From Ruegeria lacuscaerulensis (GTDB lineage Bacteria; Pseudomonadota; Alphaproteobacteria; Rhodobacterales; Rhodobacteraceae): 64,000 bases of DNA. The stretch lies in contig NZ_WQGO01000002.1 in the NCBI RefSeq assembly GCF_013034685.1, positions 372,001 to 436,000 on the forward strand, given 5' to 3'. The notes under the pieces were generated by a model, which was not told the DNA's origin, did no database searches, and worked only from the letters and a program-made list of their open reading frames with translations. Each line of letters begins with the position of its first letter. Within the stretch, counting starts at the first letter, position 1. The translations under genes were made by a program, and so were the position numbers. This document shows positions 27,047-37,027 of the stretch, piece by piece.

Positions 27047-28723
27047 TCAGGTGACGTGGTTCGACCGGTTGTAGACGTTGAACTTGCCAGTCGGCGCGAA
27101 CAGACCTTTCACGCGCGCTTTCTCTTCCAGCGTTTTGGCGTCGAAGATCACGATCTCACCGTTAGGCTCTTTCGAGGTCGAGCGGTTCCACTTGGAAACC
27201 CAGACCTCGGAGCCGTCCTGGTTGAACTCGAAGTGGACGGCGACATTGCCTTCCTCTTCGGTGATCTGGATCGTTTTCACGATCTCACCGGTGGCCTTGT
27301 CGATGACCTGCACCGATTGCTGAATTTCAGGCTCGGGGTGTTTGGTCTGGTCGGCCCAGATATAGTCTGATTCCGGGTGGGTCCGGATGAACAGACCGGG
27401 TCCATCGGTTTCAACTTCATAGCAAGTCTGCCATGCCTGATCGGGGTGACCTTCGGGGTCGTTACCCCAAACGGTGACCGTGCCTTCGCCCAGGTGGGTT
27501 GTGCCTGCAACAGGACCGCAATTCGGGTCATCCCAGTTTGCACCAGGGCCGGGGTGCGGCAGCGGCGCAGTGTCGATCAGTGCTTCCAGCTTGTGAGTCT
27601 GGGTATCGACGACAACCATTTTGTTCGACGCGTTTGCGGCGATCTGGAAGTAGCGACCGGTTGGGTCGAAGAACCCATCATGCAGGAACTTGGCGCTGTC
27701 GATCTTGTCGATCCGCAGGTTGTCCAGGTCGGTGTAGTCCACCTGCCAGAGCTGGCCGAGTTCCTTGACGGCGACAATCCATGTGGGCTCGTTCGGGGTG
27801 GTGTAGATGGCGGCCACACGGCTTTCTTCCACATAATCCCCGTCCACGTTCACACCGCGCGTTGAGACAACCTTTTTCGGCTCCATGGTTTCGGCATCGA
27901 CAATTGCAAAGTGCGGCGGCCAATAGGCCCCACCGATGACGTATTTACCGTCACCCGAAACAGCCACGTCGCGGGCGTCATACCCAATGGTGACTTCGGC
28001 CACGAGCATGTTTTCAGGGTTCTGCCACAGGTCGATCTTGGTCATCTTGCCGTCCCGGCCCATCGTGTACCAGAAGCGGCCCGGATTTTCCGGTTCTTCC
28101 AGTTTATGGTGCTCGGACGCTTTCAGAACGTGCACGGCATAGCCGGTTGGGATATGCGCCAGCACTTCCTTGGTATCACCGTCGATCACGGCCACCTTGC
28201 CTACGTCACGCTCAATGACGACAAAGAAGTTTTCCCAGTTGCGGCCATGCAGAGGCTCGGTCGGGTAATCTTCGGGTTCCACATAGACCTTGCGGGTCGC
28301 CATCATCTGTTCCAGCGACATCTCGGGCGGCTTGGGCGGCTCCATCTGGATGTAGGTCGCCATATCGCGGATTTCGTCCTCGGTCATGACGTCCGAGAAG
28401 TTGTTCATCCCACCTTCGGTACCCCATGCGATGATCTTCTCAAGCCGTTCCTGACCCAGTTTCAGGGTACCGGATACGGTGACGGTGCCATCGTCATTTT
28501 TCTTCTCGACCACAGGCTCAAGGCTTTTGCCTGTTGCCCCTTTGCGCAACACGCCGTGACAACCGGCGCAGCGTTCAAAGTACAGCTGTTTCGAGGATTC
28601 AAAGGCTTCCTTGCTCAGGGTTGGCTCTTCTGCCAGGGCAGGTGCAGCGACGCTGCCCAGCAGCATCGCCAAACCGACCCCAAAGGCGCGACCGGTTTTA
28701 TTGTAGCTGATTCCAAGTGACAT
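27047..28723 (-). CDS. nirS: NirS, cytochrome cd1 nitrite reductase
   Basis: A 558-residue periplasmic enzyme that reduces nitrite to NO. The start at 28723 has GGAGAG 5-8 nt upstream and gives a signal peptide ending at Pro-Ala-Leu-Ala (about residue 31). The cytochrome c domain has CAGCH (52-56), and the d1 propeller from about residue 150 has the NirS landmarks YDARDVAVSGDGKYVIGG, SAKFLHDGFFDPTGRYF and FIRTHPESDYIWAD. The length matches other NirS proteins (about 560-570). The haem d1 genes lie downstream on the same strand. The promoter carries the only fully palindromic Dnr-like box in the island. Confidence 0.98.
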   Translation of the reverse strand: MSLGISYNKTGRAFGVGLAMLLGSVAAPALAEEPTLSKEAFESSKQLYFERCAGCHGVLRKGATGKSLEPVVEKKNDDGTVTVSGTLKLGQERLEKIIAWGTEGGMNNFSDVMTEDEIRDMATYIQMEPPKPPEMSLEQMMATRKVYVEPEDYPTEPLHGRNWENFFVVIERDVGKVAVIDGDTKEVLAHIPTGYAVHVLKASEHHKLEEPENPGRFWYTMGRDGKMTKIDLWQNPENMLVAEVTIGYDARDVAVSGDGKYVIGGAYWPPHFAIVDAETMEPKKVVSTRGVNVDGDYVEESRVAAIYTTPNEPTWIVAVKELGQLWQVDYTDLDNLRIDKIDSAKFLHDGFFDPTGRYFQIAANASNKMVVVDTQTHKLEALIDTAPLPHPGPGANWDDPNCGPVAGTTHLGEGTVTVWGNDPEGHPDQAWQTCYEVETDGPGLFIRTHPESDYIWADQTKHPEPEIQQSVQVIDKATGEIVKTIQITEEEGNVAVHFEFNQDGSEVWVSKWNRSTSKEPNGEIVIFDAKTLEEKARVKGLFAPTGKFNVYNRSNHVT

Positions 28724-28784
28724 GATCACTCTCCGTTTGCTGGTGAGGCAGGTCCAAGCCTGAGACATCGGCGACCGGTGATCC

Positions 28785-28798
28785 TTGACGAAAGTCAA
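28785..28798 (-). promoter_or_regulatory. NnrR/DNR-type box upstream of nirS
   Basis: TTGAC-GAAA-GTCAA, a perfect palindrome and the best match in the window to the DNR consensus TTGAT-N4-GTCAA. It is centred 68 nt before the nirS start; CAGGCT (minus strand, 28762-28757) is at the -10 position for a box at -41.5. Confidence 0.75.
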
Positions 28799-28885
28799 CA
28801 GTGCCGAGGCAATTTGTCGTCAGCCGCGAAAAAACCTGAAAATCCGGCAGTAAAATCTGAGTCTTACGGGCATGTTTGCCGGGTT

Positions 28886-28899
28886 TTGACTTTGGTTAA
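28886..28899 (+). promoter_or_regulatory. NnrR/DNR-type box upstream of nnrS
   Basis: TTGAC-TTTG-GTTAA centred 62 nt before the nnrS start. TAGGAT (28922-28927) is exactly where the -10 would be for a box at -41.5. Together with the nirS box it makes this 230-nt gap a divergent promoter region. Confidence 0.7.
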
Positions 28900-28953
28900 G
28901 CAGTGCGGTTGAGCGCCTTGATAGGATGACCAAAACCGTCAAGGAGAGCAGCC

Positions 28954-30135
28954 ATGCCCACAATCTTAACCCGCGTATTTGGGGAAGGGTTTCGCGTTTT
29001 CTTTCTGTCCGCTGGGCTCTATGGCCTATTTGCCGGGTTGGTCTGGGGTCTGTGGTTAAGCGTGCCCTATCTGGCACCGAACTACGGGATGACGCCCCCA
29101 ATGTGGCATGCGCATGAGATGGTTTTCGGCTATGCCACCGCAGCGCTTGGTGGGTTTTTTCTGACGGCAGTTCCCAACTGGACAGGAGCGGCGGACGCGC
29201 GCGTGCGGTTCATTACATTGGCTGCCGCAATGTGGTTGGCAGGGCGGATGGCCATGTGGTTTTCAGGGATGATATCACCGGTTCTGGTTGCGGCGGTTGA
29301 TCTGACCTTTGTGCCGATACTGGCGGCCAAGATCGCGACTCAGCTGATGCGGCGGCCGAAGCCGCAAAACATGATTTTTCTGCTGTTGCTGGTCTTCATC
29401 TGGGTGGCGGATCTGTTAACGCATCTGGAATGGATGGGGGTGACGGAAAACACGCTGCAAACCGGCCTGCGCGCAGGTTTGCTGACCTTGTGTGCGATGA
29501 TCGCCATTTTAGGAGGACGGATTACGCCAGCTTTTACTCGCAACGCCATGAAACGTGCCGCTGTTCCCGAGGCGGAGTGGCCGGTATCTGTCGCGGCGTT
29601 GGACAGGGCGGGGATGGTGTTGGCGCTGACCCTGCCGCTGAGCGTGTTGGTCTTCGGCATAGGTCGGGTTGCCGCGGCGTTGGCCCTGCTGCTGGGTGGG
29701 GTTCAGGTTCTGCGCATGGCACGCTGGCGCACTCGCTGGACCCTGCACCAACCGATCCTTTTGGCGCTGCATCTGGGGCTGGGCATGTTGGCGCTGGGTC
29801 TGATCCTATGGGGTCTGGCCGGGCTTGGCCTGGGCAATGAGGTCGCCGCGCTGCACGTATTAGGCATCGGCTGTGTTGGGGGTATGACCTTGGCCGTCAT
29901 GAGTCGCGCCGCACTGGGTCACAGTGGGCGCGATTTGGTCGCGCCGGGACCGATGGTAGTGGCCTACGGGCTGATGGCCGTCGCCGCGCTGACCCGTTGG
30001 ATCGGCACCGATCTGAACGCGGGCTATCTGGTGGCGATGCTGCTGTCGGACGGGCTGTGGGTTGCGGCTTTTGCCCTGTATCTGCTTGCGATGTGGCCCG
30101 CGTTGACGGGCGCCCGCGCAGCCCGATCCGCGTAA
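28954..30135 (+). CDS. nnrS: NnrS family haem-copper membrane protein
   Basis: A 393-residue polytopic protein with about 12 hydrophobic segments. Conserved NnrS features are PPMWHAHEMVFGYATAALGGFFLTAVPNW near the N-terminus (His-rich metal-binding motif), LGGRITPAFTRNAM and a late ALHVLGIGCVGGMTLAVMSRAALGHSGR. NnrS binds haem and copper and protects against nitrosative stress. It lies between nirS and norC, with its own box. Confidence 0.92.
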   Translation: MPTILTRVFGEGFRVFFLSAGLYGLFAGLVWGLWLSVPYLAPNYGMTPPMWHAHEMVFGYATAALGGFFLTAVPNWTGAADARVRFITLAAAMWLAGRMAMWFSGMISPVLVAAVDLTFVPILAAKIATQLMRRPKPQNMIFLLLLVFIWVADLLTHLEWMGVTENTLQTGLRAGLLTLCAMIAILGGRITPAFTRNAMKRAAVPEAEWPVSVAALDRAGMVLALTLPLSVLVFGIGRVAAALALLLGGVQVLRMARWRTRWTLHQPILLALHLGLGMLALGLILWGLAGLGLGNEVAALHVLGIGCVGGMTLAVMSRAALGHSGRDLVAPGPMVVAYGLMAVAALTRWIGTDLNAGYLVAMLLSDGLWVAAFALYLLAMWPALTGARAARSA

Positions 30136-30147
30136 AATCCCACAGGC

Positions 30148-30161
30148 TTGACTTTCGTTAA
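30148..30161 (+). promoter_or_regulatory. NnrR/DNR-type box upstream of norCBQDEF
   Basis: TTGAC-TTTC-GTTAA followed by GGAGC, as in the nirE promoter. Its centre is 70 nt before the norC start, with CATTCT (30184-30189) at the expected -10 place. Confidence 0.7.
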
Positions 30162-30224
30162 GGAGCCGGGCCTGCCCAATCTCCATTCTGCCCATACTAG
30201 CTAATCTGCGCAAAGGAGAGCGCA

Positions 30225-30674
30225 ATGCGTGAAGTCATGACCAAGAGCATGGCTCGCAATATATTCTACGGCGGGTCCCTGTTCTTTATCCTCATCTTTC
30301 TGGCTTTGTCGGCCCATTCCCATCTGTATATCCTGCGGTCGGAAAACACCGCCAAGCTGGATGAAAGCGTGGTCCGGGGCAAACATGTCTGGGAAAAACA
30401 CGCCTGTATCAACTGTCATACGATCCTGGGCGAGGGCGCATACTATGCCCCCGAAGTCGGCAACGTCATGACCCGTTGGGGCGTGCTGGACGACCCGGAA
30501 TCGGCCTTTGAGTCCCTCAAGGGCTGGATGGAGGCGCAGCCGACCGGCATTCCCGGTCGCCGGCAAATGCCCAATTTCAACCTCAGCGACGAAGAGATCC
30601 GCGATCTGGCGAACTTCCTGATCTGGACGGACAATATTGACGCTCAGGACTGGCCGCCCAACGAGGCGGGCTGA
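30225..30674 (+). CDS. norC: NorC, cytochrome c subunit of nitric oxide reductase
   Basis: A 149-residue protein with one N-terminal membrane anchor (about residues 12-32) and a periplasmic cytochrome c domain (Cys61, Cys64, His65; distal Met likely in GRRQMPNFNLS). The start at 30225 has GGAGAG 5 nt upstream. It receives electrons from cytochrome c or cupredoxin and passes them to NorB. Confidence 0.97.
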   Translation: MREVMTKSMARNIFYGGSLFFILIFLALSAHSHLYILRSENTAKLDESVVRGKHVWEKHACINCHTILGEGAYYAPEVGNVMTRWGVLDDPESAFESLKGWMEAQPTGIPGRRQMPNFNLSDEEIRDLANFLIWTDNIDAQDWPPNEAG

Positions 30675-30690
30675 GAAGGGAACCGGAACA

Positions 30691-32058
30691 ATGAAATATG
30701 AATCCCAAAAAGTGGCCTACGCGTATTTCGCATTCGCAATGGGCCTGTTCGCGATCCAGGTGATCGGCGGCCTGCTGGCCGGTCTGATCTATGTGTTTCC
30801 GAACTTCCTGGCTGATCTGTTGCCGTTCAACATCGTGCGGATGCTGCATACCAATGCCCTAATCGTCTGGTTGATTACCGGCTTCTTTGGTGCGGCGTAC
30901 TTTCTGATCCCCGAAGAGGCGGAACGCGAAATTCATTCGCCCACGCTGGCCTACGCGCAACTGGCGATCCTGATCCTCGGAACACTGGGCGTGGTGCTGA
31001 CCTATACGTTCAACCTGTTCGAAGGCAACTGGCTGCTGGGTAAAGAGGGACGCGAGTTCCTGGAACAACCCAAATGGGTCAAGGCCGGCATCGTCGTTGC
31101 CGCGCTGATCTTCCTTTACAACGTGTCGATGACCGTGCTGAAGGGTAAGAAGACCGCGATCACCAACATCCTTTTGTTGGGTCTGTGGGGTCTGGCGCTG
31201 CTGTTTCTGTTTGCCTTTTATAACCCCGGCAACCTGTCGCTCGACAAGCAATACTGGTGGTATGTCGTCCACCTGTGGGTTGAAGGCGTGTGGGAGCTGA
31301 TCATGGCGTCGATCCTGGCCTATCTGATGCTCAAGCTGACAGGCGTGGACCGTGAGGTGGTCGAGAAATGGCTCTATGTCATCGTCGCCGCCGCGCTGTT
31401 CTCTGGCATCCTTGGCACAGGGCACCACTACTACTGGATCGGTACGCCTGCCTACTGGCAGTGGATCGGGTCGATCTTCTCAAGCCTCGAAGTGATCCCG
31501 TTCTTTGCGATGATGGCCTTTGCCTTTGTCATGGTCTGGAAAGGCCGCCGGGACCATCCCAACAAGGCCGCTCTGCTGTGGTCGCTGGGCTGTGCGACGC
31601 TGGCCTTCTTTGGTGCCGGTGTCTGGGGCTTCCTGCATACGCTGCACGGGGTGAACTACTATACCCACGGCACGCAGATCACCGCAGCCCACGGTCACCT
31701 GGCCTTCTATGGCGCCTATGTCTGCCTGAACCTGGCGATCTTCAGCTATGCCATGCCGATCCTGAAAAACCGCGATCCGTATAATCAGGTGCTGAACATG
31801 GGATCGTTCTGGCTGATGTCCTCGGGCATGGTCTTCATGACCTTTGTGCTGACCTTCGGTGGCACCGTCCAGACACACATGCAGCGGGTGGTCGGAGACT
31901 ACTTCATGGATGTGCAGGACCAGATTGCGATCTTCTACTGGATGCGTCTGGGGTCTGGTGTGGTCGTTGTCCTTGGCGCGCTGCTGTTCATCTACTCGCT
32001 CTGGGTCCCCCGGAAAGAGGTGATTGAATCCGGCGCAGCTGAAACCCCTGCGGAGTGA
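30691..32058 (+). CDS. norB: NorB, catalytic subunit of nitric oxide reductase
   Basis: A 455-residue integral membrane protein (about 12 helices) that reduces NO to N2O. The start at 30691 has GGGA about 9 nt upstream; an earlier in-frame start lies inside norC. Conserved family segments: [19 protein letters not shown] with the haem-ligand His, [19 protein letters not shown] with the FeB-site His and Glu, [12 protein letters not shown] with the tandem FeB His pair, and [24 protein letters not shown]. It is the short cNOR form, dependent on NorC. Confidence 0.98.
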   Translation: MKYESQKVAYAYFAFAMGLFAIQVIGGLLAGLIYVFPNFLADLLPFNIVRMLHTNALIVWLITGFFGAAYFLIPEEAEREIHSPTLAYAQLAILILGTLGVVLTYTFNLFEGNWLLGKEGREFLEQPKWVKAGIVVAALIFLYNVSMTVLKGKKTAITNILLLGLWGLALLFLFAFYNPGNLSLDKQYWWYVVHLWVEGVWELIMASILAYLMLKLTGVDREVVEKWLYVIVAAALFSGILGTGHHYYWIGTPAYWQWIGSIFSSLEVIPFFAMMAFAFVMVWKGRRDHPNKAALLWSLGCATLAFFGAGVWGFLHTLHGVNYYTHGTQITAAHGHLAFYGAYVCLNLAIFSYAMPILKNRDPYNQVLNMGSFWLMSSGMVFMTFVLTFGGTVQTHMQRVVGDYFMDVQDQIAIFYWMRLGSGVVVVLGALLFIYSLWVPRKEVIESGAAETPAE

Positions 32059-32063
32059 TGGAT

Positions 32064-32873
32064 ATGGACGGCTCCATGAAACTGAGTGAGGGGGCGGCAA
32101 ACGCCCCCTTCTACCTGCCCCAAGGCGATGAATGCGATGTGTTCTGCGCCGCTTACAACAACGACCTGCCGGTTCTTCTGAAAGGCCCGACAGGCTGCGG
32201 CAAGACCCGGTTTGTGGCCCATATGGCCGCCCGGCTTGGCCGCCCGCTTTATACCGTGGCCTGCCATGACGATCTGGCTGCTGCCGACCTGATCGGCCGC
32301 TATCTGCTGAAAGGCGGTGAAACGGTCTGGGTCGACGGCCCCCTGACCCGCGCGGTGCGCGAAGGCGCGATCTGCTACCTTGATGAGGTGGTCGAAGCCC
32401 GTAAAGACGTCACCGTCGTGCTGCACCCGCTGACCGACGACCGGCGCATCCTGCCGATCGACCGCACCGGCGAAGAGCTTGAGGCCGCGCCCGGTTTTAT
32501 GCTGGTCGCATCATACAACCCCGGATACCAGAATATCCTGAAAACCCTGAAACCCTCGACCCGGCAGCGGTTTCTCTCGCTGGAGTTCGATTTTCCGTCA
32601 CCTGAAATGGAGGCCGAAGTCGTCGCCAAGGAAAGTGGCCTGCCGCTGGAACGCTGCAAGCCGCTGATCCGGCTGGCGAACAAGCTACGCGGGCTCAAGG
32701 GTCAGGACCTTGAGGAAGGCGTCTCCACCCGTTTGGTCGTCTATGCCGCGACACTGATCGCACAGGGCATGTCCACCGACCGCGCCATCCTTGCCGCTAT
32801 GGTTGAACCTCTGACAGATGACGAGGATATCAAACGCGGGCTCCTCGATCTTGTCACGGCTGTCTTTGGGTGA
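32064..32873 (+). CDS. norQ: NorQ, MoxR-type AAA+ ATPase
   Basis: A 269-residue AAA+ protein. Several in-frame starts crowd the norB stop; I chose the ATG at 32064 because GGAG lies 8 nt upstream. Walker A is GPTGCGKT (41-48), Walker B is [10 protein letters not shown], and sensor-like ASYNPGYQ follows. NorQ works with NorD to insert or activate the non-haem iron of NorB. Confidence 0.95.
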   Translation: MDGSMKLSEGAANAPFYLPQGDECDVFCAAYNNDLPVLLKGPTGCGKTRFVAHMAARLGRPLYTVACHDDLAAADLIGRYLLKGGETVWVDGPLTRAVREGAICYLDEVVEARKDVTVVLHPLTDDRRILPIDRTGEELEAAPGFMLVASYNPGYQNILKTLKPSTRQRFLSLEFDFPSPEMEAEVVAKESGLPLERCKPLIRLANKLRGLKGQDLEEGVSTRLVVYAATLIAQGMSTDRAILAAMVEPLTDDEDIKRGLLDLVTAVFG

Positions 32874-32882
32874 GGCCGGCCG

Positions 32883-34799
32883 ATGGTCAGGATCGATTTT
32901 GAGCCATGGGAACCCGAAGAAACGATCGGGAAACTGTGGCACACCCTTGCCAGCCGCCTCGATGCACCCAAGGTGCATGATGGAGCCGCGGTCGACCTCT
33001 CAGAGGTCGCGGGGCGGCTGGCCGTCCTCTTTAGAGGACTTGGGGGTAGCCCGGGCGTTGAATTGCGCCCGGTCTCACCCGAGATTTCACGCCACCGTCT
33101 AAGCTGGCGCCGCAAACTGGCGACCGAGGCCGAACTGATGCCGCGCGCCTCGTTCGACGGAGAGGTTCTGCGTCTGCCCGACCGATTAGCGGTCTATCCG
33201 CTGCGCGAGGCCAATGGTGCGCTTTATGTCTGGCTGGCCGCTGCAGCGGCCCATGCCGGAACCCGCACAGACGAAACCGACCTGCTGCGCGCTGATCTGC
33301 GCGCGCTGGCTGCGGCCCGGCAGATGGTCAGGGACACCCTGGAAGATGCCCCCGGCCTGCGCCCGCTATATGCCGAGCTGTGCAAGGGTTTGCTGCATCA
33401 ACGCAGCGTCCCCGATCTGCCCCCTGCCGAAGCGGCGGTTGAAAACATCATCCGAAACATGCTGGGTGATCCCCATCCGCTGTCCGACCGGGCCCGCGCC
33501 TATCTGGACCTTCAGGCTGAGGCCCCGCGCGGCTATCAACGCTTTCGCCCGGTGCCCCTGTGGCCAGAGCTGCGCACCGTCGGCTTTTCCGAACACAATG
33601 AGGTCGAGAACCCCGACACTGAAGGTGAACCTGAGGAATCCGGCGAAAAAACCCACCGCGCTCGCCGTCGCAAATCGGATCAGGCGAACCGCAGTGACAG
33701 TTTCATCCTGCATAAGTTCGAAGCCATCCTCAGCTGGGCTGAGTTCCTGAACATCAACCGGCGCATCGACGATGACGACCCCGACAACGCCAAGAAAGCC
33801 GCGGACGATCAGGAAGAGATCGGGTTGGGCCAGATTTCCAAAGCCCCGCCCACCAAGCTTAAGCTACATCTGGATCTGGCCCCCGAGGATGTGAACCGCG
33901 AACGCCTGTCTGGCCGCATCCTCTATCCCGAATGGGATGTGCGCACTGGCCAATACCTGCCCGACCATGTGAACGTCCTGTTGTCCGAAGCCGATATACG
34001 CGACGACTCCGCCGAGTTTGACAAAGACCCCGCCACCGCCCGCCGCATCCGCGCCGTCAAACGTCAGTTCGAGGCCCTGCGTCCCGGCCGCGTCATGACG
34101 CGCGGCCATCTTGATGGCGATCAGCTGGATATCGAAGCTGCCGTGCGCGCTGAAACGGACCGCTTCGCCAGCGGCGAAGGCAATGAACGTATCTGGATGC
34201 AATCCCGCCCCGAGGCACGCGATCTGGCGGTCTCGATCCTGCTGGATGTCAGCCGCTCGACCGAAAGTGCTGTCACTGGTCGCGCGGTAATCGACATCGA
34301 ACGCGAGGCGTTGGCCGCACTCGCCTGGGGCCTGAATGCCTGCGGCGACGATTTCGCCATCCACGCCTTCAGTTCGCTGAAACGCCAGCGCGTCTATGTG
34401 CAACGCTGCAAACAGTTCGATGAGCCGATGGGCTGCACCGTCGAACAACGCATCGCCTCGCTGCGTCCAGGCCACTACACGAGGCTTGGGGCCGCGATCC
34501 GCCATTGCTCGGCCGATCTTGCGGTGCAATACCGAAAACGCCGCTTGCTGTTGGTCATCACAGACGGTAAACCAAACGATCTGGACCACTACGAAGGCCG
34601 CCACGGCATCGAGGACACCTGCATGGCGATCCGCGAGGCGCGCCGCGCCGGGCAATCGGTCTTTGGCGTCACCATCGACAAGACCGGCAAAAGCTGGTTC
34701 CCACGCATGTTCGGGCAGGGGGGCTTTGCCGTCATCCCCGACCCGCACCGCCTGACCATGGCGCTGCCACAGATCTACCGCCAACTGGTGGGCGCATGA
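32883..34799 (+). CDS. norD: NorD, VWA-domain protein for NO reductase activation
   Basis: A 638-residue cytoplasmic protein with GAGG about 8 nt upstream. A charged linker (about residues 245-310) separates a helical N-terminal half from a C-terminal von Willebrand A domain whose MIDAS motif is DVSRST (about residue 455), with the later Thr and Asp (HYTRLG, VITDGKPND). NorD is the partner of NorQ, comparable to CbbQ/CbbO. Its end overlaps the norE start by four bases. Confidence 0.95.
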   Translation: MVRIDFEPWEPEETIGKLWHTLASRLDAPKVHDGAAVDLSEVAGRLAVLFRGLGGSPGVELRPVSPEISRHRLSWRRKLATEAELMPRASFDGEVLRLPDRLAVYPLREANGALYVWLAAAAAHAGTRTDETDLLRADLRALAAARQMVRDTLEDAPGLRPLYAELCKGLLHQRSVPDLPPAEAAVENIIRNMLGDPHPLSDRARAYLDLQAEAPRGYQRFRPVPLWPELRTVGFSEHNEVENPDTEGEPEESGEKTHRARRRKSDQANRSDSFILHKFEAILSWAEFLNINRRIDDDDPDNAKKAADDQEEIGLGQISKAPPTKLKLHLDLAPEDVNRERLSGRILYPEWDVRTGQYLPDHVNVLLSEADIRDDSAEFDKDPATARRIRAVKRQFEALRPGRVMTRGHLDGDQLDIEAAVRAETDRFASGEGNERIWMQSRPEARDLAVSILLDVSRSTESAVTGRAVIDIEREALAALAWGLNACGDDFAIHAFSSLKRQRVYVQRCKQFDEPMGCTVEQRIASLRPGHYTRLGAAIRHCSADLAVQYRKRRLLLVITDGKPNDLDHYEGRHGIEDTCMAIREARRAGQSVFGVTIDKTGKSWFPRMFGQGGFAVIPDPHRLTMALPQIYRQLVGA

Positions 34800-35344
34800 G
34801 CGGCAGCTCTCTGATCGACGAGCTTCCGGGCGAGTTGCTGATGTGGGTATTGATTATTTCGGAACTGCTGGTTTTCGGTGCGGGCCTGATCGCGTTCATG
34901 GGTGTGCGCCTGACCGACCCGACAGGCTTTGCCGAGGCGCAGTCGCATCTGCACCGAACCGGAGCCGCCCTGAATACCGCAGTTCTGGTAACGTCAGGGT
35001 ATCTGGCGGCAATGGCACTGCATTGGCGGCAGACTGAGCGTGGCAAAGCTGCGCGGTTCAGCCTGATCGGCGCGGCCCTTCTGGGTGTTGTCTTTTTGAT
35101 CATCAAAGGGATCGAATACGCGGACAAAGCCGCCCAGGGCATCTCGTTCGAAACACACCCGTTCTTCCTATTCTACTACCTGCTGACCGGCTTTCACGCG
35201 GCACATGTGCTGGCCGGTGTGGGTGTGCTTCTGCTGGTCGCCTGGCACGACCACCCCCGCAACATCGAGGCGGGCGCCCAGTTCTGGCACATGGTCGATC
35301 TGGTCTGGATAATGCTGTTCCCTGTTATTTACCTTTTGGGATAA
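34796..35344 (+). CDS. norE: NorE, cytochrome oxidase subunit III-like protein
   Basis: A 182-residue protein with five hydrophobic helices, in the subunit III fold (ELPGELLMWVLIISELLVFG at the start, FFLFYYLLTGFHAAHV near residues 122-137, WHMVDLVWIMLFPVIYLL at the end). It stabilises or supports NorCB; it is not essential for catalysis in Paracoccus. It overlaps norD (ATGA). Confidence 0.93.
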   Translation: MSGSSLIDELPGELLMWVLIISELLVFGAGLIAFMGVRLTDPTGFAEAQSHLHRTGAALNTAVLVTSGYLAAMALHWRQTERGKAARFSLIGAALLGVVFLIIKGIEYADKAAQGISFETHPFFLFYYLLTGFHAAHVLAGVGVLLLVAWHDHPRNIEAGAQFWHMVDLVWIMLFPVIYLLG

Positions 35345-35349
35345 GGGCG

Positions 35350-35637
35350 ATGTCCGCACTTTCTTCTTGTTCCAAATACGGCCGCCGGAGGCTCCTGAAC
35401 CCGCTCACACGCACCTGGGTGGCTTTGCTGGCGCTGACTGTTGCGTCGGCCCTGCTGATCCCGTTGCCGATCCCCAGATCGGCACTGGCCGCAGCGATCC
35501 TGTTGCTGGCGCTGATCAAATCGCGCCTCATCCTGGCCCGCTATTTGGACCTTGCTCACAGCCCTGCCTGGCTGCGCGGCTTCAGCTTTGGTCTGATTTG
35601 CTTTGCAGTGGTGTTGTTTGGCCTCTACCTAATATGA
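35350..35637 (+). CDS. norF: NorF-like small membrane protein
   Basis: A 95-residue protein with three hydrophobic helices, of the cytochrome oxidase subunit IV/NorF type, six bases after norE. It is the last gene of norCBQDEF. The start has AAGGGCG 3-9 nt upstream inside the norE end. Confidence 0.85.
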   Translation: MSALSSCSKYGRRRLLNPLTRTWVALLALTVASALLIPLPIPRSALAAAILLLALIKSRLILARYLDLAHSPAWLRGFSFGLICFAVVLFGLYLI

Positions 35638-35667
35638 AAAACCGCCACCCCAAGGGGCGACGGCCTT
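35637..35667. terminator. possible bidirectional terminator between norF and hemA
   Basis: An imperfect hairpin (CCGCCACCCC-AA-GGGGCGACGG) with A-residues on the left and CTTT on the right, between the convergent norF and hemA stops. The stem has two mismatches, so this is tentative. Confidence 0.4.
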
Positions 35668-35688
35668 TCAAGCGTGGGGGCGCTTTGG

Positions 35689-36912
35689 TTATTGAGCTGC
35701 CATCGGCATCCGCGCGATCTGGCAACGCTGCCACAGCGCGGACAGCGCACCGACCAGATGGTCGATATCGTCATCCGTATGCACGGGCGAGGGCGTGATC
35801 CGCAAACGTTCGGTGCCTTTGGGGACGGTGGGATAGTTGATCGGCTGGATATAGATGCCGAACTCCTCCAGCAGCGTGTCCGAGATAAATTTGCACTTCA
35901 CCGGATCGCCCACCATCACCGGGATGATATGGCTGGGGTTGGGCAGATGCGGAATACCTTCGGCATCCAGCCGCGCCCGAACCTGCGCGACGCGGGCTTT
36001 TTGCAGGTCGCGTTCCACATTCGACTGTTTCAGATGCCGGATCGAGGCCGCAGACCCGGCCGCAATCGAGGGCGGCAGCGCGGTGGTAAAGATGAACCCG
36101 CTGGCAAAGCTGCGGACGAAATCGCACAGCGCGGCGGATGCTGCGATATAGCCGCCCACCACGCCAAACGCTTTGCCCAGCGTGCCCTCGATCACGGTCA
36201 GGCGATCCATCAGCCCTTCGCGTTCGGCAATACCGCCGCCGCAGGGGCCATACAGCCCGACGGCGTGGACTTCGTCCAAATAGGTCATCGCGCCGTATTT
36301 ATCTGCCAGATCGCAAATCTCTTTGATGGGCGCGATATCGCCATCCATGGAATAGACCGATTCAAAGGCGATCATCTTGGGCGCGTCGGGGTCGGCTGCG
36401 GCCAGCTTGGCCTCAAGATCTGCAAGGTCGTTATGGGCCCAGATCACCTTCTGTGCCCGTGAGTGGCGGATGCCTTCGATCATCGAGGCATGGTTCAGCG
36501 CATCAGAGAAAACGATCAGGTCTGGAATTTTTGCCGCCAGCGTCCCCAACGCCGCCCAGTTCGACACATAGCCCGAGGTGAACAGCAGCGCGGCCTCTTT
36601 GCCATGCAAGTCGGCCAGTTCAGCCTCAAGCAGCACGTGGTCATGGGTGGTGCCCGAAATATTGCGCGTGCCGCCCGCACCTGCGCCGCAGCGATCCAGC
36701 GCGTCATGCATGGCGGCAATGACAGCGGGGTGCTGACCCATGCCCAGATAGTCGTTGGAACACCAGATGCGCACATCTCGTTCTGCGGTGCCATCGGTTT
36801 GCCTTGCATTGGGAAAAAACCCGCAGCGTCGTTGCAGGTCTATGAATACACGATAGTTTCCTTCGTCCCGAAGGGCATTAAGGCGCTGGGTAAAAAATCG
36901 CTCGTAGTCCAT
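35689..36912 (-). CDS. hemA: HemA, 5-aminolevulinate synthase
   Basis: A 407-residue PLP enzyme that condenses glycine and succinyl-CoA to 5-aminolevulinate, the first step of haem synthesis in alphaproteobacteria. The start at 36912 has GGGGGAG 6-8 nt upstream. Family landmarks: [13 protein letters not shown] near residue 60, [16 protein letters not shown] (about 95-110), [15 protein letters not shown] (PLP-binding Asp/His near 215-230) and [15 protein letters not shown] with the PLP Lys. It carries a Dnr-like box, so haem precursor supply appears coupled to denitrification. It is likely one of two hemA copies, although the other is not visible. Confidence 0.96.
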   Translation of the reverse strand: MDYERFFTQRLNALRDEGNYRVFIDLQRRCGFFPNARQTDGTAERDVRIWCSNDYLGMGQHPAVIAAMHDALDRCGAGAGGTRNISGTTHDHVLLEAELADLHGKEAALLFTSGYVSNWAALGTLAAKIPDLIVFSDALNHASMIEGIRHSRAQKVIWAHNDLADLEAKLAAADPDAPKMIAFESVYSMDGDIAPIKEICDLADKYGAMTYLDEVHAVGLYGPCGGGIAEREGLMDRLTVIEGTLGKAFGVVGGYIAASAALCDFVRSFASGFIFTTALPPSIAAGSAASIRHLKQSNVERDLQKARVAQVRARLDAEGIPHLPNPSHIIPVMVGDPVKCKFISDTLLEEFGIYIQPINYPTVPKGTERLRITPSPVHTDDDIDHLVGALSALWQRCQIARMPMAAQ

Positions 36913-36973
36913 TTCGTGCTCCCCCGGATTGCTGGCGTTGCACCAAGGGTAAGCCAGGCGTGCAGCTTTCGAC

Positions 36974-36987
36974 ATGACAATTGTCAA
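36974..36987 (-). promoter_or_regulatory. NnrR/DNR-type box upstream of hemA
   Basis: Read on the minus strand, TTGAC-AATT-GTCAT. Its centre is 68 nt before the hemA start and TACCCT (36951-36946) lies at the -10 place for a box at -41.5. A nearby second partial site (GTTGAC) overlaps on the plus strand. Confidence 0.65.
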
Positions 36988-37027
36988 GTTGACTCGGCAT
37001 CAAAAGATTGATGCGAACGCTGCGGGT

